A DNA stretch of 64,000 nt from Pegea sp. RAD2-039 (GCA_034620365.1 JAQGEQ010000083.1:310001-374000); one strand, 5' to 3'; positions 1 to 12,579 are shown, numbered from the stretch's first letter. Program-made: numbers and translations. The notes: a model not told the origin generated them from the sequence alone.

Positions 1-2574
1 CCTCCGCGATTTCAGTATCATCCAAGAAATCGATGTTATAACAATTGGAATAATCAAAAGAAAAAAGCAAATCAGTTTCAAGCTTTTTGTGATGTGTGTG
101 ATAAAGGTTTTAAAAGTGCTAAACAAAAAGAGGAACATTGCTTAGAACATGTCAAAGTAAGTAGAATGCTGATTAGCTGTTTATAATAAAATTGAATAAT
201 ATCTCATTTGTATATTACTAGTGTCAAGAAGCTACTTGTGAATTCAGAGCACATCCTAAAGTAGTAGCAAAACATTGGCGTACTCTTCATAAATCAAGTA
301 TATATATTTATTTAATGCATGATTACAGATAAACAATCTTACAGCTCTTACAACAAACACTATGAATAAAAAAAGAAGAAAAAGTCAAATATCAGTTGAA
401 CATAATTGAAGTAGAAAAATTAGACAAATAAACAGCATAACACAGATAGAGATTTCAATTGTCAACAAAATTACTCAAATAGTATTTTTGAACTCATTTT
501 TAAAAGAAGTGATGATAGAGTTTGCTTTAAAGATGGAAGTTTCCAAACTGTGGTTACCTTATTGAATAGCTATTTGCTCATTAAGTGTTATTCAAATTGC
601 TGAGTGGATTGATTTTAAACAATAAGTTTCTGAGAACTTAGGCAAGATTGTGGTCTTTTTATAAATCATTAAAGTTATGGTTAAAAAAAAACTTTTTAAA
701 GTAGTTGGTCAAAGACAAGGCGTTGATATTGCAGGGATTTAGTATTAAGCTTTGAGGGACGGTCTTTGCCACAGCTAAAGAAAGCTATCTAAGTAAATGA
801 TCTTTCAACGGATTCAAGCTTTTGGATAACTTTTTCACAGTGAGGAGTCTATATGGAAGAATTGAAGTCTAATTTGGGACACGTGTATATGATGTAAAGT
901 TAATTATTTATGATCTTAGAGAGTTTGAGAATTAGGTATCTAGGAACTGAACAAATTTTAAGCAGCTAGTTGATGTGATGAACCCATTTTAGGTCATGTG
1001 AGATGATGTACTCAAGTTTTTAATGAAAGGGCATTACTCAATTTTCTATCTTAGTTTAAAGTTTATAATCGAGTGTTGATTGTGATTAGCATTTTGTTGT
1101 TGCATCTTTTCTTCCAACCTTTTTATTCTTTTCTTTCCTTATATTTAGAATTAAGAATATTGATATATAGAACAAAATATGAAATATATTTGTTGATTGT
1201 CACTGAGCTAGTCTTTAAAGTATCTTATTATTTTATTTGTTTTTTGACTATTAATTTGTTCTTTTTTACTTAAAATTTTATTCAATCTTGCAGATGGCCC
1301 AAAAGTTGATTTAAATGAAGATGATGAAAAGTGGAGAGCTAATCGACGAAAAAATTTCCCAACTTTGTCAAGAATCAAACAGAAAGAAGAATTTGAAAAA
1401 GATTTGGCTGAAAAAGGAGCTGTTCTTTCTTCTAAAACTCCTCAGTAAATCAATCGTTTAAGAGAATGAACCTTTTAAGTTAAATTTCATATTTAGTTTT
1501 TGATTGATGTAAAACGTTGTTAGTATTTCTATTAAACCTTTGATTTGTAAAATTATATTTAAGATAGGGCAGCAAATATTAATGTTTCATGCATCAGTTT
1601 TTCATAATATTTTTTCAGGAGTAAAAAGCTTAAAGCTAAAGAGAAAAGAAAAAGATTTCAACAGAAAAAATCTTCAGCTGGTTTTCCATCTCATTTATTG
1701 CAAAATAAGAAAGATGAATCCAATATGAAAGCAGTCAGTACTGATCCTATGAGCCTTATAATAGCTAAAGAAAATTGTTTTGCTTCAGGTGAGATATTTC
1801 TTTATTTTTTAAATTTCTTTTTTGATCAATGATTTGTTGATTTGAAGATGAAACAAAAAAAGAAGTCAAAATTGCTGATGTCAAAATCGAAGCTGGTGGG
1901 AAGGGTTTGTCTTCTCTAGTTGCTGCTTACAGTGATTCTGATTCTGATGTCGCTCTGCAAGTAAATACTTCAAGTGAAACGAATCCAAAAGCTTTATCTT
2001 CTGTGAAGCAAACCTCTACAAATTCACAAACAAAAAAGAGGTAAGAGTTACTGTATTAAGTTTTATCTTTTAATTTATAAATAATTAAAAACCACAAATA
2101 TTTTTTGAGTTTTTTTAATTAACATTTGCATTTTGAATATAAATCTTCTTACATATAAGTTAAAAAATCTTTTACATAAAACTTCCGCTACAGCCTATTC
2201 TTTTTTTCAGAAACTATACGAATGAGTCTTCAAACAATCATCTATCAAACAAAAGAAAGAAAGAAAATTTAAAATCATCAAAAGTAAAGAGTCAGAATAA
2301 ATCTGAGAAAACTGTTAATCCAACTCTCTTGAAAAAGGTGTTTGTTATTTTCTTTTCTAACAATACTTTGTTCAAAATTTCTTTAAAATTTAGTTTTTAA
2401 AATAAGTGCCGTAAAATAAAGGATCCAAGTCAATTAGTTTCAATTTTTCAGTTACTCCAGCCACAGATTGATTGTGAACGTAACAATATTCTTCAGTGCA
2501 TTCGTTTTATCGTGAAGAACAACTTCTTTGATGAACCAAAAGAGCAAGAAGAGATGAGCAATTCAACAATTTAA
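1..2574 (+). CDS. NUFIP1: NUFIP1-like zinc-finger protein (5' end outside window)
   Basis: Exons 1-156, 222-297, 1294-1444, 1619-1788, 1848-2040, 2211-2337 and 2452-2574 join in frame to 331 residues and a TAA stop; the N-terminus is missing. Visible features: a C2H2 finger (FCDVCDKGF, Cys30, Cys33, His46, His50), directly followed by a second Cys/His cluster (Cys53, Cys58, His70, His75). Next comes the family segment WRANRRKNFPTLSRI, then a Lys/Ser-rich middle with an acidic DSDSDSD-like run. The end, LLQPQIDCERNNILQCIRF, closely matches the NUFIP1 C-terminus. Family knowledge: NUFIP1 is a nuclear RNA-binding assembly factor that brings the SNU13/15.5K protein into box C/D snoRNPs together with ZNHIT3 and R2TP, and it is also a ribophagy receptor in mammals. 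Introns of 65 bp (157-221) and 59 bp (1789-1847) are very short; the exon from 1848 uses a weak acceptor (ttgaag). The order of motifs makes the family call strong; function here is inferred. Confidence 0.93.
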
Positions 2575-2653
2575 TAAATCTTTTAGCAAATCATTTGTTT
2601 TACAACGGAAATAATATCAAATTTTTATGATAGAATCAAATTATTTGTTTTAC

Positions 2654-2659
2654 AATAAA
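2654..2659 (+). promoter_or_regulatory. poly(A) signal of the NUFIP1-like gene
   Basis: AATAAA 80 bases after the stop. Another AATAAA overlaps the stop region at 2573-2578 but is too close to give a normal 3' UTR. On the other strand an AATAAA (TTTATT at 2663-2668) serves the opposing candidate gene, so the two 3' ends would nearly abut. Confidence 0.5.
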
Positions 2660-2758
2660 ATATTTATTGCTGTAAAAGTCTTTTTGGATGTATTTTAAGC
2701 AGCTAAAATTTAAACTCATCAGCGTAAAAAGTTTCAAATGATAAATGAAAGTTTTCAT

Positions 2759-3014
2759 TTAGTTAAGAAGCTCAAGTTGTTGTATTTGCTGTAAACCAGT
2801 TGGATTTGATTTCAGTTTAATTAAAGCAGCTTTACGAAACAGACTTTCAAAACTTGCATTCAGTTTTTGATGCTACTGTAGCTTCCTTTCCGGTATTTCT
2901 CATTTTTCACAACTCCCATGGACTATCTAACTTACGTTTTGCCTTCTACTGTTGTACTGGTATTGTAAGCAAGCTTTTAGTTAATGATGAAGCTTTGTTT
3001 AATTCACAATTCAT
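2759..3014 (-). CDS. Candidate small spliced gene, 56 aa, function unknown
   Basis: On the minus strand an ATG at 3014 opens MNCELNKASSLTKSLLTIP (exon 3014-2958). An 85-bp intron (2957-2873, gtacaa...acagtag) leads to exon 2872-2759, which ends ...NPTGLQQIQQLELLN and a TAA stop. Both exons are phase 0. The second exon has a mixed, protein-like composition, unlike the K/N/I runs of random frames here, and an AATAAA follows on the minus strand (TTTATT at 2663-2668). Weak points: a better-looking donor (gtaagt) lies further in but would carry an in-frame TAG, and no family is recognised. It could be the last exon of a differently structured gene, or chance. It is convergent with the NUFIP1-like gene. 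Confidence 0.3.
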
Positions 3015-3498
3015 ATTTTTTGGTATTTTGTTTATTTCAAATTGAAAACTTTTTTTTAAAAGATTTTAAAAGATTTTTTATATCTGAATTGAATATTTAT
3101 TTTTTGTTTGCTGATTCAATTAACTAAATTTATAATCCAGAAAACATCTCAAAGCTTATTAAAATCAAAGACTACTCCGTCACTACATAACACCCAACAA
3201 AACTAAATATAATCAAATATTATTTTATGAAAATGATTTGATTTCTATCTTTTAGTTGAAACTTCAACAATGTTTTGCATTAGAATATAAAAACACAAAA
3301 TAAAGTATCGTAGGAAATAGGAAAGTTCAAATGTACTTTAAGTTCTCAGAAATAAATAATAAAGTTTGAATTTTACAATAAGGGTTCGTGCAAATGTGAA
3401 TCTATTTGTGAATATAAGTTAAAAATAAACTTCATGTTTTAACATTTTTTTCAAAGTAGGATATATAAGAGTTCACAAAGAAAAAAATTGATGATAGA

Positions 3499-4446
3499 AT
3501 GGAAGATACGCAGATAAACTGCTCGGTTTGGAGTATATCTGTAGATGACAGCAGAACAAGACAGATATGTAGATCAAGCTTAGCAATTGAGGAGGTTACA
3601 ATTTTACTTCTAGTAGCTTTATCATTTTGGGTTTTGATATCGTTGATTGTTTATTACAGAAAGTATTCAAAATTATGCAAGTCTTATGATGCTAATCAAG
3701 AAGATTCAAAAACTTTGTTGAAACTTGCAATAACTATTACAAGTGTAATTAGTATAAATGCTATTTTGTATCAAACAACTTTTGTGATTGAGATAGCAAC
3801 TTCACAAATATTAAATTCAGCCTGTGATATTCCTATCAAAATACAGTCAGTGATTAACATCACTTGCTTCTTACTTATTTATTTTTTTCTCTGGTTTCGA
3901 TTAAATCTTTTGTATAATCAACCTTTGTTGAGAAGATTCAAAACAAAATTAATCACAATTGTTATCAAACTGATAATTTTTATCATTGTAGGCGGCTACA
4001 TTACGTACATAGCTCTAAATGTCTTCCAACAGTCTTATATTTCATCCAATTTTGGATGTGTCGTTTGTAACAAGACTAAGAGATCTACAACGATTTTTAT
4101 TGTTGCAATCACAATCAAGTCAGTGATTTTGTTATCACAATTGGTTCTTTTTTGTCATCCAATTCGAGAGTACAAAAGACACATGTCAGGTATCACTGAA
4201 ACCAGCACGAATAAAAGTGAATGGATTGAAGCAGTTCTTCGCAAAACCTCTATTAGCTACCTTGGATGTTTGGTTGTAGACGTCATCAGCGCAATTATTA
4301 CTGATGTTCTAATTCCTTCTCATTTACCAAGAGGAGTTGTGACTTCTGTGCATAGAATAATTTTATTAGCAAACCTCTTTTTAGTGATTTTGTGTTTTGA
4401 AGATCACAAAAAAATTTATTTGGGGTCCTGGAGGTTCAAAGATTGA
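3499..4446 (+). CDS. Orphan seven-transmembrane protein, single exon
   Basis: One uninterrupted frame of 315 residues. Hydrophobic helices lie at about 33-53, 73-99, 115-135, 150-174, 197-218, 250-271 and 280-300, giving a likely outside N-terminus with an NCS glycosylation site at residue 7 and a short basic cytoplasmic tail. Cys109 just before helix 3 and Cys187/Cys190 in the loop between helices 4 and 5 sit where the conserved disulfide of rhodopsin-like receptors does. Against a classical class A receptor: helix 3 ends in FRLNLLYNQP rather than DRY, and helix 7 has no NPxxY. It may be a divergent G-protein-coupled receptor or an unrelated seven-helix family; the ligand is unknown. The start is the first in-frame ATG, and the upstream 40 bases have no splice acceptor that would extend it. 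Lack of introns sets it apart from its neighbours and is common for receptor genes that expand by retroposition or tandem copying. Confidence 0.85.
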   Translation: MEDTQINCSVWSISVDDSRTRQICRSSLAIEEVTILLLVALSFWVLISLIVYYRKYSKLCKSYDANQEDSKTLLKLAITITSVISINAILYQTTFVIEIATSQILNSACDIPIKIQSVINITCFLLIYFFLWFRLNLLYNQPLLRRFKTKLITIVIKLIIFIIVGGYITYIALNVFQQSYISSNFGCVVCNKTKRSTTIFIVAITIKSVILLSQLVLFCHPIREYKRHMSGITETSTNKSEWIEAVLRKTSISYLGCLVVDVISAIITDVLIPSHLPRGVVTSVHRIILLANLFLVILCFEDHKKIYLGSWRFKD

Positions 4447-4644
4447 AATTTAAGATTTGTTAAAATATTTTTTTTTCATTTAGTTGATTGGAATTTAATG
4501 CAATATTATGGTAGAAAATCCAAAAAAATATTATTCATAATTAAATAACTGATTATTTTGGCACCCAAACTGATTATGATGTTTATATAAACATTTTCTG
4601 AATCGCTCTTTGTCGTGCTTATGATATGTACAAACTATTTGATC

Positions 4645-4650
4645 AATAAA
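4645..4650 (+). promoter_or_regulatory. Likely poly(A) signal of the seven-helix gene
   Basis: AATAAA about 200 bases after the stop at 4446, in an otherwise non-coding stretch. Confidence 0.35.
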
Positions 4651-7600
4651 ATGTTAAAAATGAGACTCAGAGCAAGACTTTTGCTTTAGGGTAAATATCT
4701 TTCAGCAATTCAAGTTTTTCTGGGTCATCACCAAACCCCAAAAAATTATTTAGCTTAAGCAACAATAATTAGCAGATGATGATAAGTCGTTCAAATACTG
4801 AAGAAAAATAATCTCATTCAAAACTGATAAACACATCTATTGATACTTTTAACATCTTTATCATAACCTAAACTTTGTCAGGAAATTTATACTATTAACA
4901 GGATATTTTGTAGGGGCTAAATAATAGGCCCTAATTTTAAGTTTCTTTTTTATTATTTAAAAATCTTAACCACTATACTGATCAGCATATTTTCAATAGT
5001 TTTGTTGAAAATTAAATTTTTGTATAAATGTTTTTAAAATAATACAACATGTTTTAGCAAGGTTTCTTTTACAAGCTGAAATGTTTCAATATTTGCTTAA
5101 TTTATGTAATTTCTGAGAAACATATCTAAGCCTTCTACGAAAAAATTTGAATATTTACCAATTACAATTAACGTGGTACTAGATATTCTTACAAACCTCA
5201 TAAAATATGTTAAATGTTTTGATTATATTAGTAATTAAATAGTTTTCTTGTTCATAAAAATTCCTCTACAAGAAATAGTTTTAGTTAAATTTCTACTATA
5301 TTATTTACTATTTAGTACTTTAAATGTAGTTCAATGAATGTTAAAGTAATAAACAGCTGTTTTCTTTATAATATATAAAATAATATCATAAAAATTTATA
5401 ATATAAATAATAACTATATAAATTTATAATATAAATAATAACTATATAAATTTACTGCTGTACATCAAATTTATAAGATGATTTATAAGAATTCATTTCC
5501 AAAAATGCATACAACATTTTTATTAAACCTTTTTTTAGGTTTAAAAGTAGAATGGTACTTTATTTGTTCCTTTATTTGATTTATAAACTGTGCAATGTTA
5601 AAAATATCAAACTTATACATATAATTAATCATATGGTAAAACTTTAATAAGCTATTTTACAGTTTTATTGGTGGGCTTGTAAGGTTTTATTAAACGTAGA
5701 TTGAATATATTAGAAAAAGGTTTTTATAATAAGCAACTAAAGAAAAAAATGTTGTATTAACAATTTGTGAAAATTACTTTTCAATTAAGGAGAAAGATTG
5801 TATTGTAAATGAGGTTTTAATTATTGTGAATTGTTATAATATAAAACAAAACATTTCATTTTCTAAAAGCTGTCTACTTTTAGAAGGAAAATAAGCTGAT
5901 AAATATTAAAAAGTTAAGATTTAAATTATAATTTTTTAAATGAGAGGCTGCCTTTTTAAAAGCTGTTTAACTAGTTTTATCTTTTACCAACAAGCTTTTT
6001 TATAAAAATATATCCATAAAATAACATAATTCAAAGGAGTAAGATTCAAGCATAATTTAATTCTTTAATTATTTAGCTTGCTTATTTTTCAAAATATCTT
6101 GCATAATTTTAATACTTTAATTTATGAGATGAATTAAAAAGCTATACATTGCAACTTATATAGAAATTTTCATAGTAGATTTATTTTTAGCTGTTTAAAT
6201 AGAAATGGTTATTAAATAACTTTATAAATCATGAAAAGTATTGTTTATGCGTTTTTAAACTCTTTTGTTATTATAAAATTTTTTGATTTAAATGTTGATA
6301 TTTTTGGTGTGTTATTACTGTCAATATGAATACTTTGAAATCTTTAAAATCTCAAATTTAGCTTTTTCAATAAATTTGCTGGCCTTTTAATGTAGTTTCA
6401 AAATTGTATTATACATAATTTATTTAAATCGTACTAATCATCATTTACACAACTTACTAGATTTGCTTATGTAATTAATTTTTAAAAAACTAGTTTGAGT
6501 TTTATGATTTTATTGTAAAATTATCAAACTAGACTATTAAATCTGTTTGTGTTATAAGCACTTTTACAATTTTGTAAAATTGTCTGAGTAATTTACAAAT
6601 ATCAATTAGATGTGATCAAGTATATTTTGAAAGAAAGTTGATCCTTTAAAGCGATTTATTATAATTTTTCTTGAAGGAACATTTCATAAAAGTTTTTGTT
6701 GATAAAGCAGTTTTTGTTTTTGTACTTAGTTTTGTTTATAAACTATAGCTATGTCTAAAGATCAGTTACAAAAGATTATTCAGTGTTTGTTAGTGTAGCT
6801 ATACTTTGTAATAGACTTTGTCATGAAGCTTCAAAAAAGCCACGTTTTTTTTTTTTACTTTTTGATCTGGTTTAATTTTGTTAGTTAATTAAATTATTTT
6901 TTAAACAGCTTATTTATCATTGCTGGATTTTTTGAGTAAGAAAGCTTAAAAAAAAGATTTTTCAACTAGTTGAGATGCTTTTAATCAGAAAACTTATGTA
7001 TAAAAGTATGATGCTAGTTTTCGTAAATTTATAAAGTTTTGTTTGTAAAAAGTATTTATAAATATTTTTTTATCATAAATAAATCTTTTAAAATTTTATT
7101 CTTATCCTAAAAAATTTCCTCATTAGAGTATTTGCTTTTTAGAATTGTCTTTCTACTTATTTTCACAACACTAACTTGATTTAGAAAATATTTTTAAGAT
7201 TTTTTTGTAATAACATTATGTAAAAAAGAAATATACTGGCAGTTTATGCTTTTTCTAGAAAATGGTTAAAAAAGGTTTTTTTTATTATGTTCTTTGGTTC
7301 ACAAAGATTTTTAGATATACATTTTTTAGTTAGAATTAGATACAAGAAGTTCAGATTTAATATATCTATTTAGCTTTTATAATATTAGAAAAAAAATGTT
7401 GTATCTACTTTTTATTCAATTGATTTTTTTAAATTTACATTTTTTAGTTTTATTTATATTTTCTTAACAATGAAAACAAATGTTAAACTTTTAAATAGTT
7501 TTTAATTTTTGACAATTAAATCAGTTTTAAAATGTTTTATATAAGTTTTTAAATATGCATTGACTTAAAATTTCACTACAAAATTTTGCCATGATACATT

Positions 7601-8110
7601 TCAACAGAACGAGTTTTTACTACAAGGTATAATTGGATAAAAGATATTTTGATGACAACCTTAAACATAATGGATGTACACTTATTTGTTTATATTATTT
7701 CTATCTATAAACTTTGATTTAACCATTTTTCTTATTGAAAGTTTAACTTAGAACCAGTAAAAGCCGACTTTCTAAGCTTGGAGATAACGCAAAATTTGGG
7801 CTAGTGATAAGCTTAATGTTTTAAAAGTTTTTCGTTTACAAATTTACTTTAGTAAAAATTGAATTTTTTGAAATAATATTTTATTTAAGTCAGTTAGTTT
7901 CGAAGAATAAGTCTTGTAGATAATTTTAGGTTTTCTATTTAAGCTTCAAGCTACTGTTTAGTGGTTTGTTGAAAGGTAAACATTTTCTCTTGCAAGCATA
8001 AGACCAGCTTATCAAAAAACATTATTGTTGATAGAAAAAAAACACAAAAATATTTACCAAAAAATTAAATAATATATTACAGATTAGAACTATTAAATTA
8101 CTGAAGTTTG
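4651..8110. other. Non-coding stretch between the seven-helix gene and the catenin gene
   Basis: Very A+T rich, with stops in all frames and no exon that I can support. It holds the small tandem repeat at 5393-5454 and, at its right end, the unresolved promoter and 5' UTR of the catenin gene. Confidence 0.6.
5393..5454. repeat. 28-bp tandem repeat, 2.2 copies
   Basis: Two identical 28-base units (5393-5420 and 5421-5448, starting aatttataatataaataata) and a partial third. Pure A+T apart from one C per unit. Confidence 0.9.
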
Positions 8111-11100
8111 ATGATAATGTCAGGCGCACGAACGCCTCAGCCGAACATGAGTTCTAACTTTCCTAGGATGTCACCAAATGATGTTCACGAGTATATGACG
8201 CTTCAACCTCGACCGAAGTAAGTTTTTTTTATCGTTTACCAAAATCCAACTATTTGAGTAATACCTTAAAAAATTTTTCAAAGAGCCTGCTGTACGCAAC
8301 GTAATTGTAAACAGTTTTAGTAAAATTGAATCAAATAAATTTTAATTCAGGAATTACCCCCAACCTGCTGTAAGAACTCTTGGAAGGTTAAATCACCATA
8401 TGACAAGGAACCCCAGGTGAGAACTGAAATAACTTTATTATCAATTTGCCTAACTATTTGGCTATTGGTAGGCTTGAACTAAAAATAATGAACCGTAAAA
8501 ACTTAAAACAGAATGTGACCTGGTAGCTTAAACATCAACATTTAAATTATCCAAATAGAATTATCATATTTTTTAGTCAAATATTTATGTGAAGCTGTTT
8601 GGCTATGAAAAATGCTTTTGTTGATGTTATTGAATGATGTTTTCAAAAACAATTTTACTAAAAACTGATTTCTATAAAAAGTAAAACTAAATAGTCAAAA
8701 CATTTAACTGATTTTGAAAATATATTTTATAAAAACTTTAAATCTTTCAGTGGACTGATGCGTAATAGATCTATGAATGCATCTCAAAAAACTCTTAATT
8801 ACGTTTCAACTACTCAAAGATTTGGAAGTCGTCTCAAGTAATTATCAGTTCTCATTCACCTCATCTACTAACCACTTAGTAACTCGAGTTTTGATCTTAA
8901 AAAAAAAGTAAACTTCTTGTGGTTGACATCCGATTATTAACTTCTAGTATGAATCATCCTCCAGACGATAGAAGCTACTATGGAAGTCAGGTTGGATTTC
9001 AGACTCTTTCCAGATTTGGAACCTCATTACTTCAGTGAGTGAACGTGTTTGCGATTTCATCAAAATTCAGAAATCTGAAATTTACAGCTGGAAAAGCTTC
9101 TTATTACTGATTGGTTAATAATATAAAAGTTATTCAAAAATTTAAAAAATCTTTAAAAATTAAGAATAAAAAATGTTCAAATGAAATTAATTATCTAAGA
9201 ATATACATTTTTACAATAGAGTTGATCAACAGTCAATGCTTGGTGGACCTGCTGATAATGAAGAACTTACTAAAAGGTGAGTCTAAGAAGCCTTCAAATT
9301 TAAAGAATATTCAGTAAAATCATGTGTTTTAGACAACAAATGTTGAACCTTGTAAGTATTGCAATTTTCAAGGCCCAGTCAATTGATGAATATGAGAGAG
9401 AAAATGCTCTGCGATTCCTGCAACATGCCACTTTTAAAAACGTCCAAGTAAAAGATATGATCAGATATTCAGGTAGTTTTTGCATTTCTAATAATTGTTG
9501 CAAGTAGTAAAGTCAAGTTTTCTAACAACCATCATGTTATTTCTTTTAATTTGGTGTGCTTTTAGTATACTGAGAAAAACTACAAGTTATTTGAAATACT
9601 AATATGTTAATTCTTTCAAAGAATTGGTTCTTTCATAAAGATCTTTTAATGTTTTATAACATGCAATGTGTGATAAAACCCTAAACCCTTAAATGTAAAT
9701 ATTTTAATTCTATTATAAATAGCTAAAATGATTATTATTCAGAAAAAACATTTGTAAATATTTGTGTGTGGTTTGAAGTTGGTTTGCAATAAATAATGAA
9801 AACTGAATAAAACAGAGATACAATTTTGTATTATAGGTGGCATCAAGCATTTGTTGATATCTTTACGAGAAGAACAAAGTCCCAAACTACTTTTAGTTAG
9901 TGTTGGAATTCTACTCAACTGCTGTTATAAGTCCCAATCAAACAAGTTGGAAGTTTATAACACGCAAGGAATACCAGACATTGTTTCACTGCTTGCAAGA
10001 AGTCCTTCTATAGAAATATCCGTGAAATTGCTGAGTGAGTATCACAAAACTGTCAATAGTGAAACTTTCATCTAATTTACAACTCTTTGAACATACGCAG
10101 TATAGAAAGCTAAATTAATCATTGATACAAGTATTTCAAAACAATAAATGTTTAAAAAGATTGATGTTGAAATACATTCTATCAGATGCTTAAAAAGTAT
10201 ACATAGAAAAAACTGGTTTAAAACAATACTCTGATATTATAAATAATCTGACGAAATTTGTTTACTAAATGCTAAAAATAATCACTTTAAATAGATAGCT
10301 TAAACAAAATATTTATAGAAACTCATTTTTTTATTCAATTATTTTTCAATATAGTTCATTAAATTATTGACAATTTATTAATTATTTTACTTCATTTCTT
10401 ACATTTGTTGAAATTTAACTCTAATTAAAGAACGGATATTTTAAACTTATAAAAAACTTAATTTGTCTTTTCAAAATGTTTACAAGTTGTTTTATTTCCA
10501 GAACTTCTTTGGAACCTTTCTGTAGCTCCTGAATTAAAGGACCAGTTTATAGAGTTTGTGATTGAACCTATAGTAACCAACATCTTGGTTAAGCATATTA
10601 AGTTGATTAAAAAACAACCTACAGAAGAAAATCTTCTTCTACCAACCCTGAAGATTATCGCGTAAATTGTGTTGTATTTACTAACTAATTATATATATTT
10701 CTTAACAATCTTGTCACGTGCCAAAAGTTGGTTTTAGTTTTTGTAATTTCGAACTTTTCAACAGAAATATTCACATAAGTGCTAAGTGTGAAAATCCGTT
10801 ATTCTTGTGCGAAGTTGAGAAGTTGGTTGAATCAATTTTAAATCTTTTGAAGATGAAGATTGAACGAGAACGTCTTGTTTCACTGGAGGTATTTTCTTGT
10901 ATAAAGCACTTGTTTGTAAAATGCTAGTACTTTCAGAGGTTTATGCTTTTAAGATACTTTGCATTTTATGATCTTTCTGTAAAACACGTTTTGAGTGCCG
11001 TTAGTTGCGAAATTCACTGAAAGGGGGTCTTTAGATTAATTTGAAAAGCTAAAATTAGATTGAATTTATCCAGAAAGTGATAAAATTATTGATCTGCTTT

Positions 11101-12354
11101 TGATGTATGATATCAAACTTTTTGAAACTAAACTTTCTGATTGGAAACAGGCTTGCAAGACGTGTTTTGAAATCCTGAGAAGAATTCATCACAACTTACA
11201 ACCTAGACTACCTGGACTTTCATATCCAGCTGTGGTTACTATGAAGTTTTCTAAAAAGACCAAGAAGAAGATTAAAAGTAAATTCTTCCTTGTTTTTCTA
11301 CTAACAATGACAGTGATATCTTCATCAGCACCAAATCGGTAGCTTGATAAAATCTCATTTCAAATTGTGGCTTATATAATGTTGATAGTCTTTAAACATT
11401 TTGATCATTTGTCAACTTTGATTGTTTTTCGATTTATAGAAAACTCAAAAGAGATTGACAACTACGAAGCAAAAGCGATCGGTTTATCGGTTGGAGCAGT
11501 CGTGCTTCAACACCAATCCACTATCAATCTTTATTGCGATCTCTTTAAATACTTTCAAATCGATTACGAAGCTTTTCAGCTTGTTCTAAAACTACTGAAT
11601 GATGTAGTACAAGGCTATTCTAAAGTTAGTAGAGATAGTTGGATAAAAAATTCTACTTTCTAACAATTTAATTTTTTTAATGTTAGCTGGCGGCCTTGAC
11701 ACGTAAAAGTCTGGTTTGTGATCCGAATTGTATGGAAGTACTGAAAAAAGCTTGTTTGACCAAAGATGAAGCTCTTTTGTTCCCAGCAGTTCTTTTGCTG
11801 CATCATTTGGCAAAGGACACACTTTGCAATTTAAAAATAGGTAAAAACTCATTTGAAAGAGCTTATCTAGCCTGGAAGTATTTTATTTGGGTCGACAATC
11901 TATAATAGTGATTTAGATAACGTAAATGTTCAAATGTTAAAACCAATTAAAATAATTAAACTTTACGAAGATGATGAACTTGTTTCCAACTTTGCTTTTG
12001 TGTTACCTAATGAAGCTAATCAAAGCAGTAAGTTTTCGAATGAAACTATCTCTGCTGTTCTTCTTGCAATCAAGTCTTTGACAACTCACAACACTGAGAA
12101 AGTGAAGTGTCTTTATGCAAGTGGTGGGTTGAGTAAAGTGATGATGATACGTAAATCTGGGTTAGTCAATCTTTTAATGCATCTTATTCGTTGTTTTATC
12201 AAAATCTTCCTACAGTGAAAAAGGTCCTTTGGGATTTAAAGCTCATTTATTGGCGGTGCAAGTCTTAGAAAAGATTTGGATGTGTAAGAAGTCTCAACGA
12301 TTCTTGAAGAAGTCCGGATGCAAGTCTGAAGACTTTATCACCAAGCCGAAATAA
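8111..12354 (+). CDS. CTNND1-like: p120/delta-catenin family armadillo-repeat protein (plakophilin-like size)
   Basis: Exons 8111-8217, 8351-8416, 8751-8837, 8948-9034, 9220-9276, 9333-9472, 9837-10034, 10502-10661, 10738-10888, 11151-11277, 11440-11624, 11687-11840, 11917-12160 and 12216-12354 give 633 residues. Residues 1 to about 135 are a short Ser/Arg/Asn-rich head without coiled coil; the rest is armadillo repeats. Diagnostic segments: ENALRFLQHATFKN, then GGIKHLLISL, LLWNLSVAPELKDQFIE (family LWNLSS...), ACKTCFEILRRIHHN (family ENCVCLLRNLS...), and the end VLEKIWMCKKSQRFLKKSGC...DF (family VLQTIWGYKELRKPLEKEGW..SDF). Family role: binds the juxtamembrane region of classical cadherins, stabilises junctions and regulates Rho GTPases. 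The sequence is quite diverged and the head is much shorter than in vertebrate p120 (about 350 residues), so plakophilin or p120 cannot be decided. Two Met codons open it (8111, 8117); the first is used. Exons 2-5 are all phase 2/2 and could be skipped in frame. Confidence 0.9.
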
Positions 12355-12579
12355 TCGGCTTATCACTTAACATATTATCAAAACCTCTTAATCTTTTATT
12401 GATCTGAGATAGTTCAGTTTTTCAGCAAATTCTTACACACCGGATTTTGATATTTGTTTGTTGGTTAATTTTTTCTTCTTCTTCTCCGACCAACTTTTCT
12501 ATTATCAGGAGTTTTTATAAATTAATTTACCTTTTAAAAAGCTTTGTAATTTGCTTTTTTAAAGTTGCTTTATTGTTTC

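Noticed and set aside
1073-1273. 66-codon plus-strand open frame
   Set aside because: It lies inside a NUFIP1 intron, is almost purely L/I/F/Y and has no ATG start; a T-rich chance frame.
9111-9317. 68-codon plus-strand open frame
   Set aside because: Overlaps the catenin exon 9220-9276 in another frame; that exon is fixed by phase 2 on both sides.
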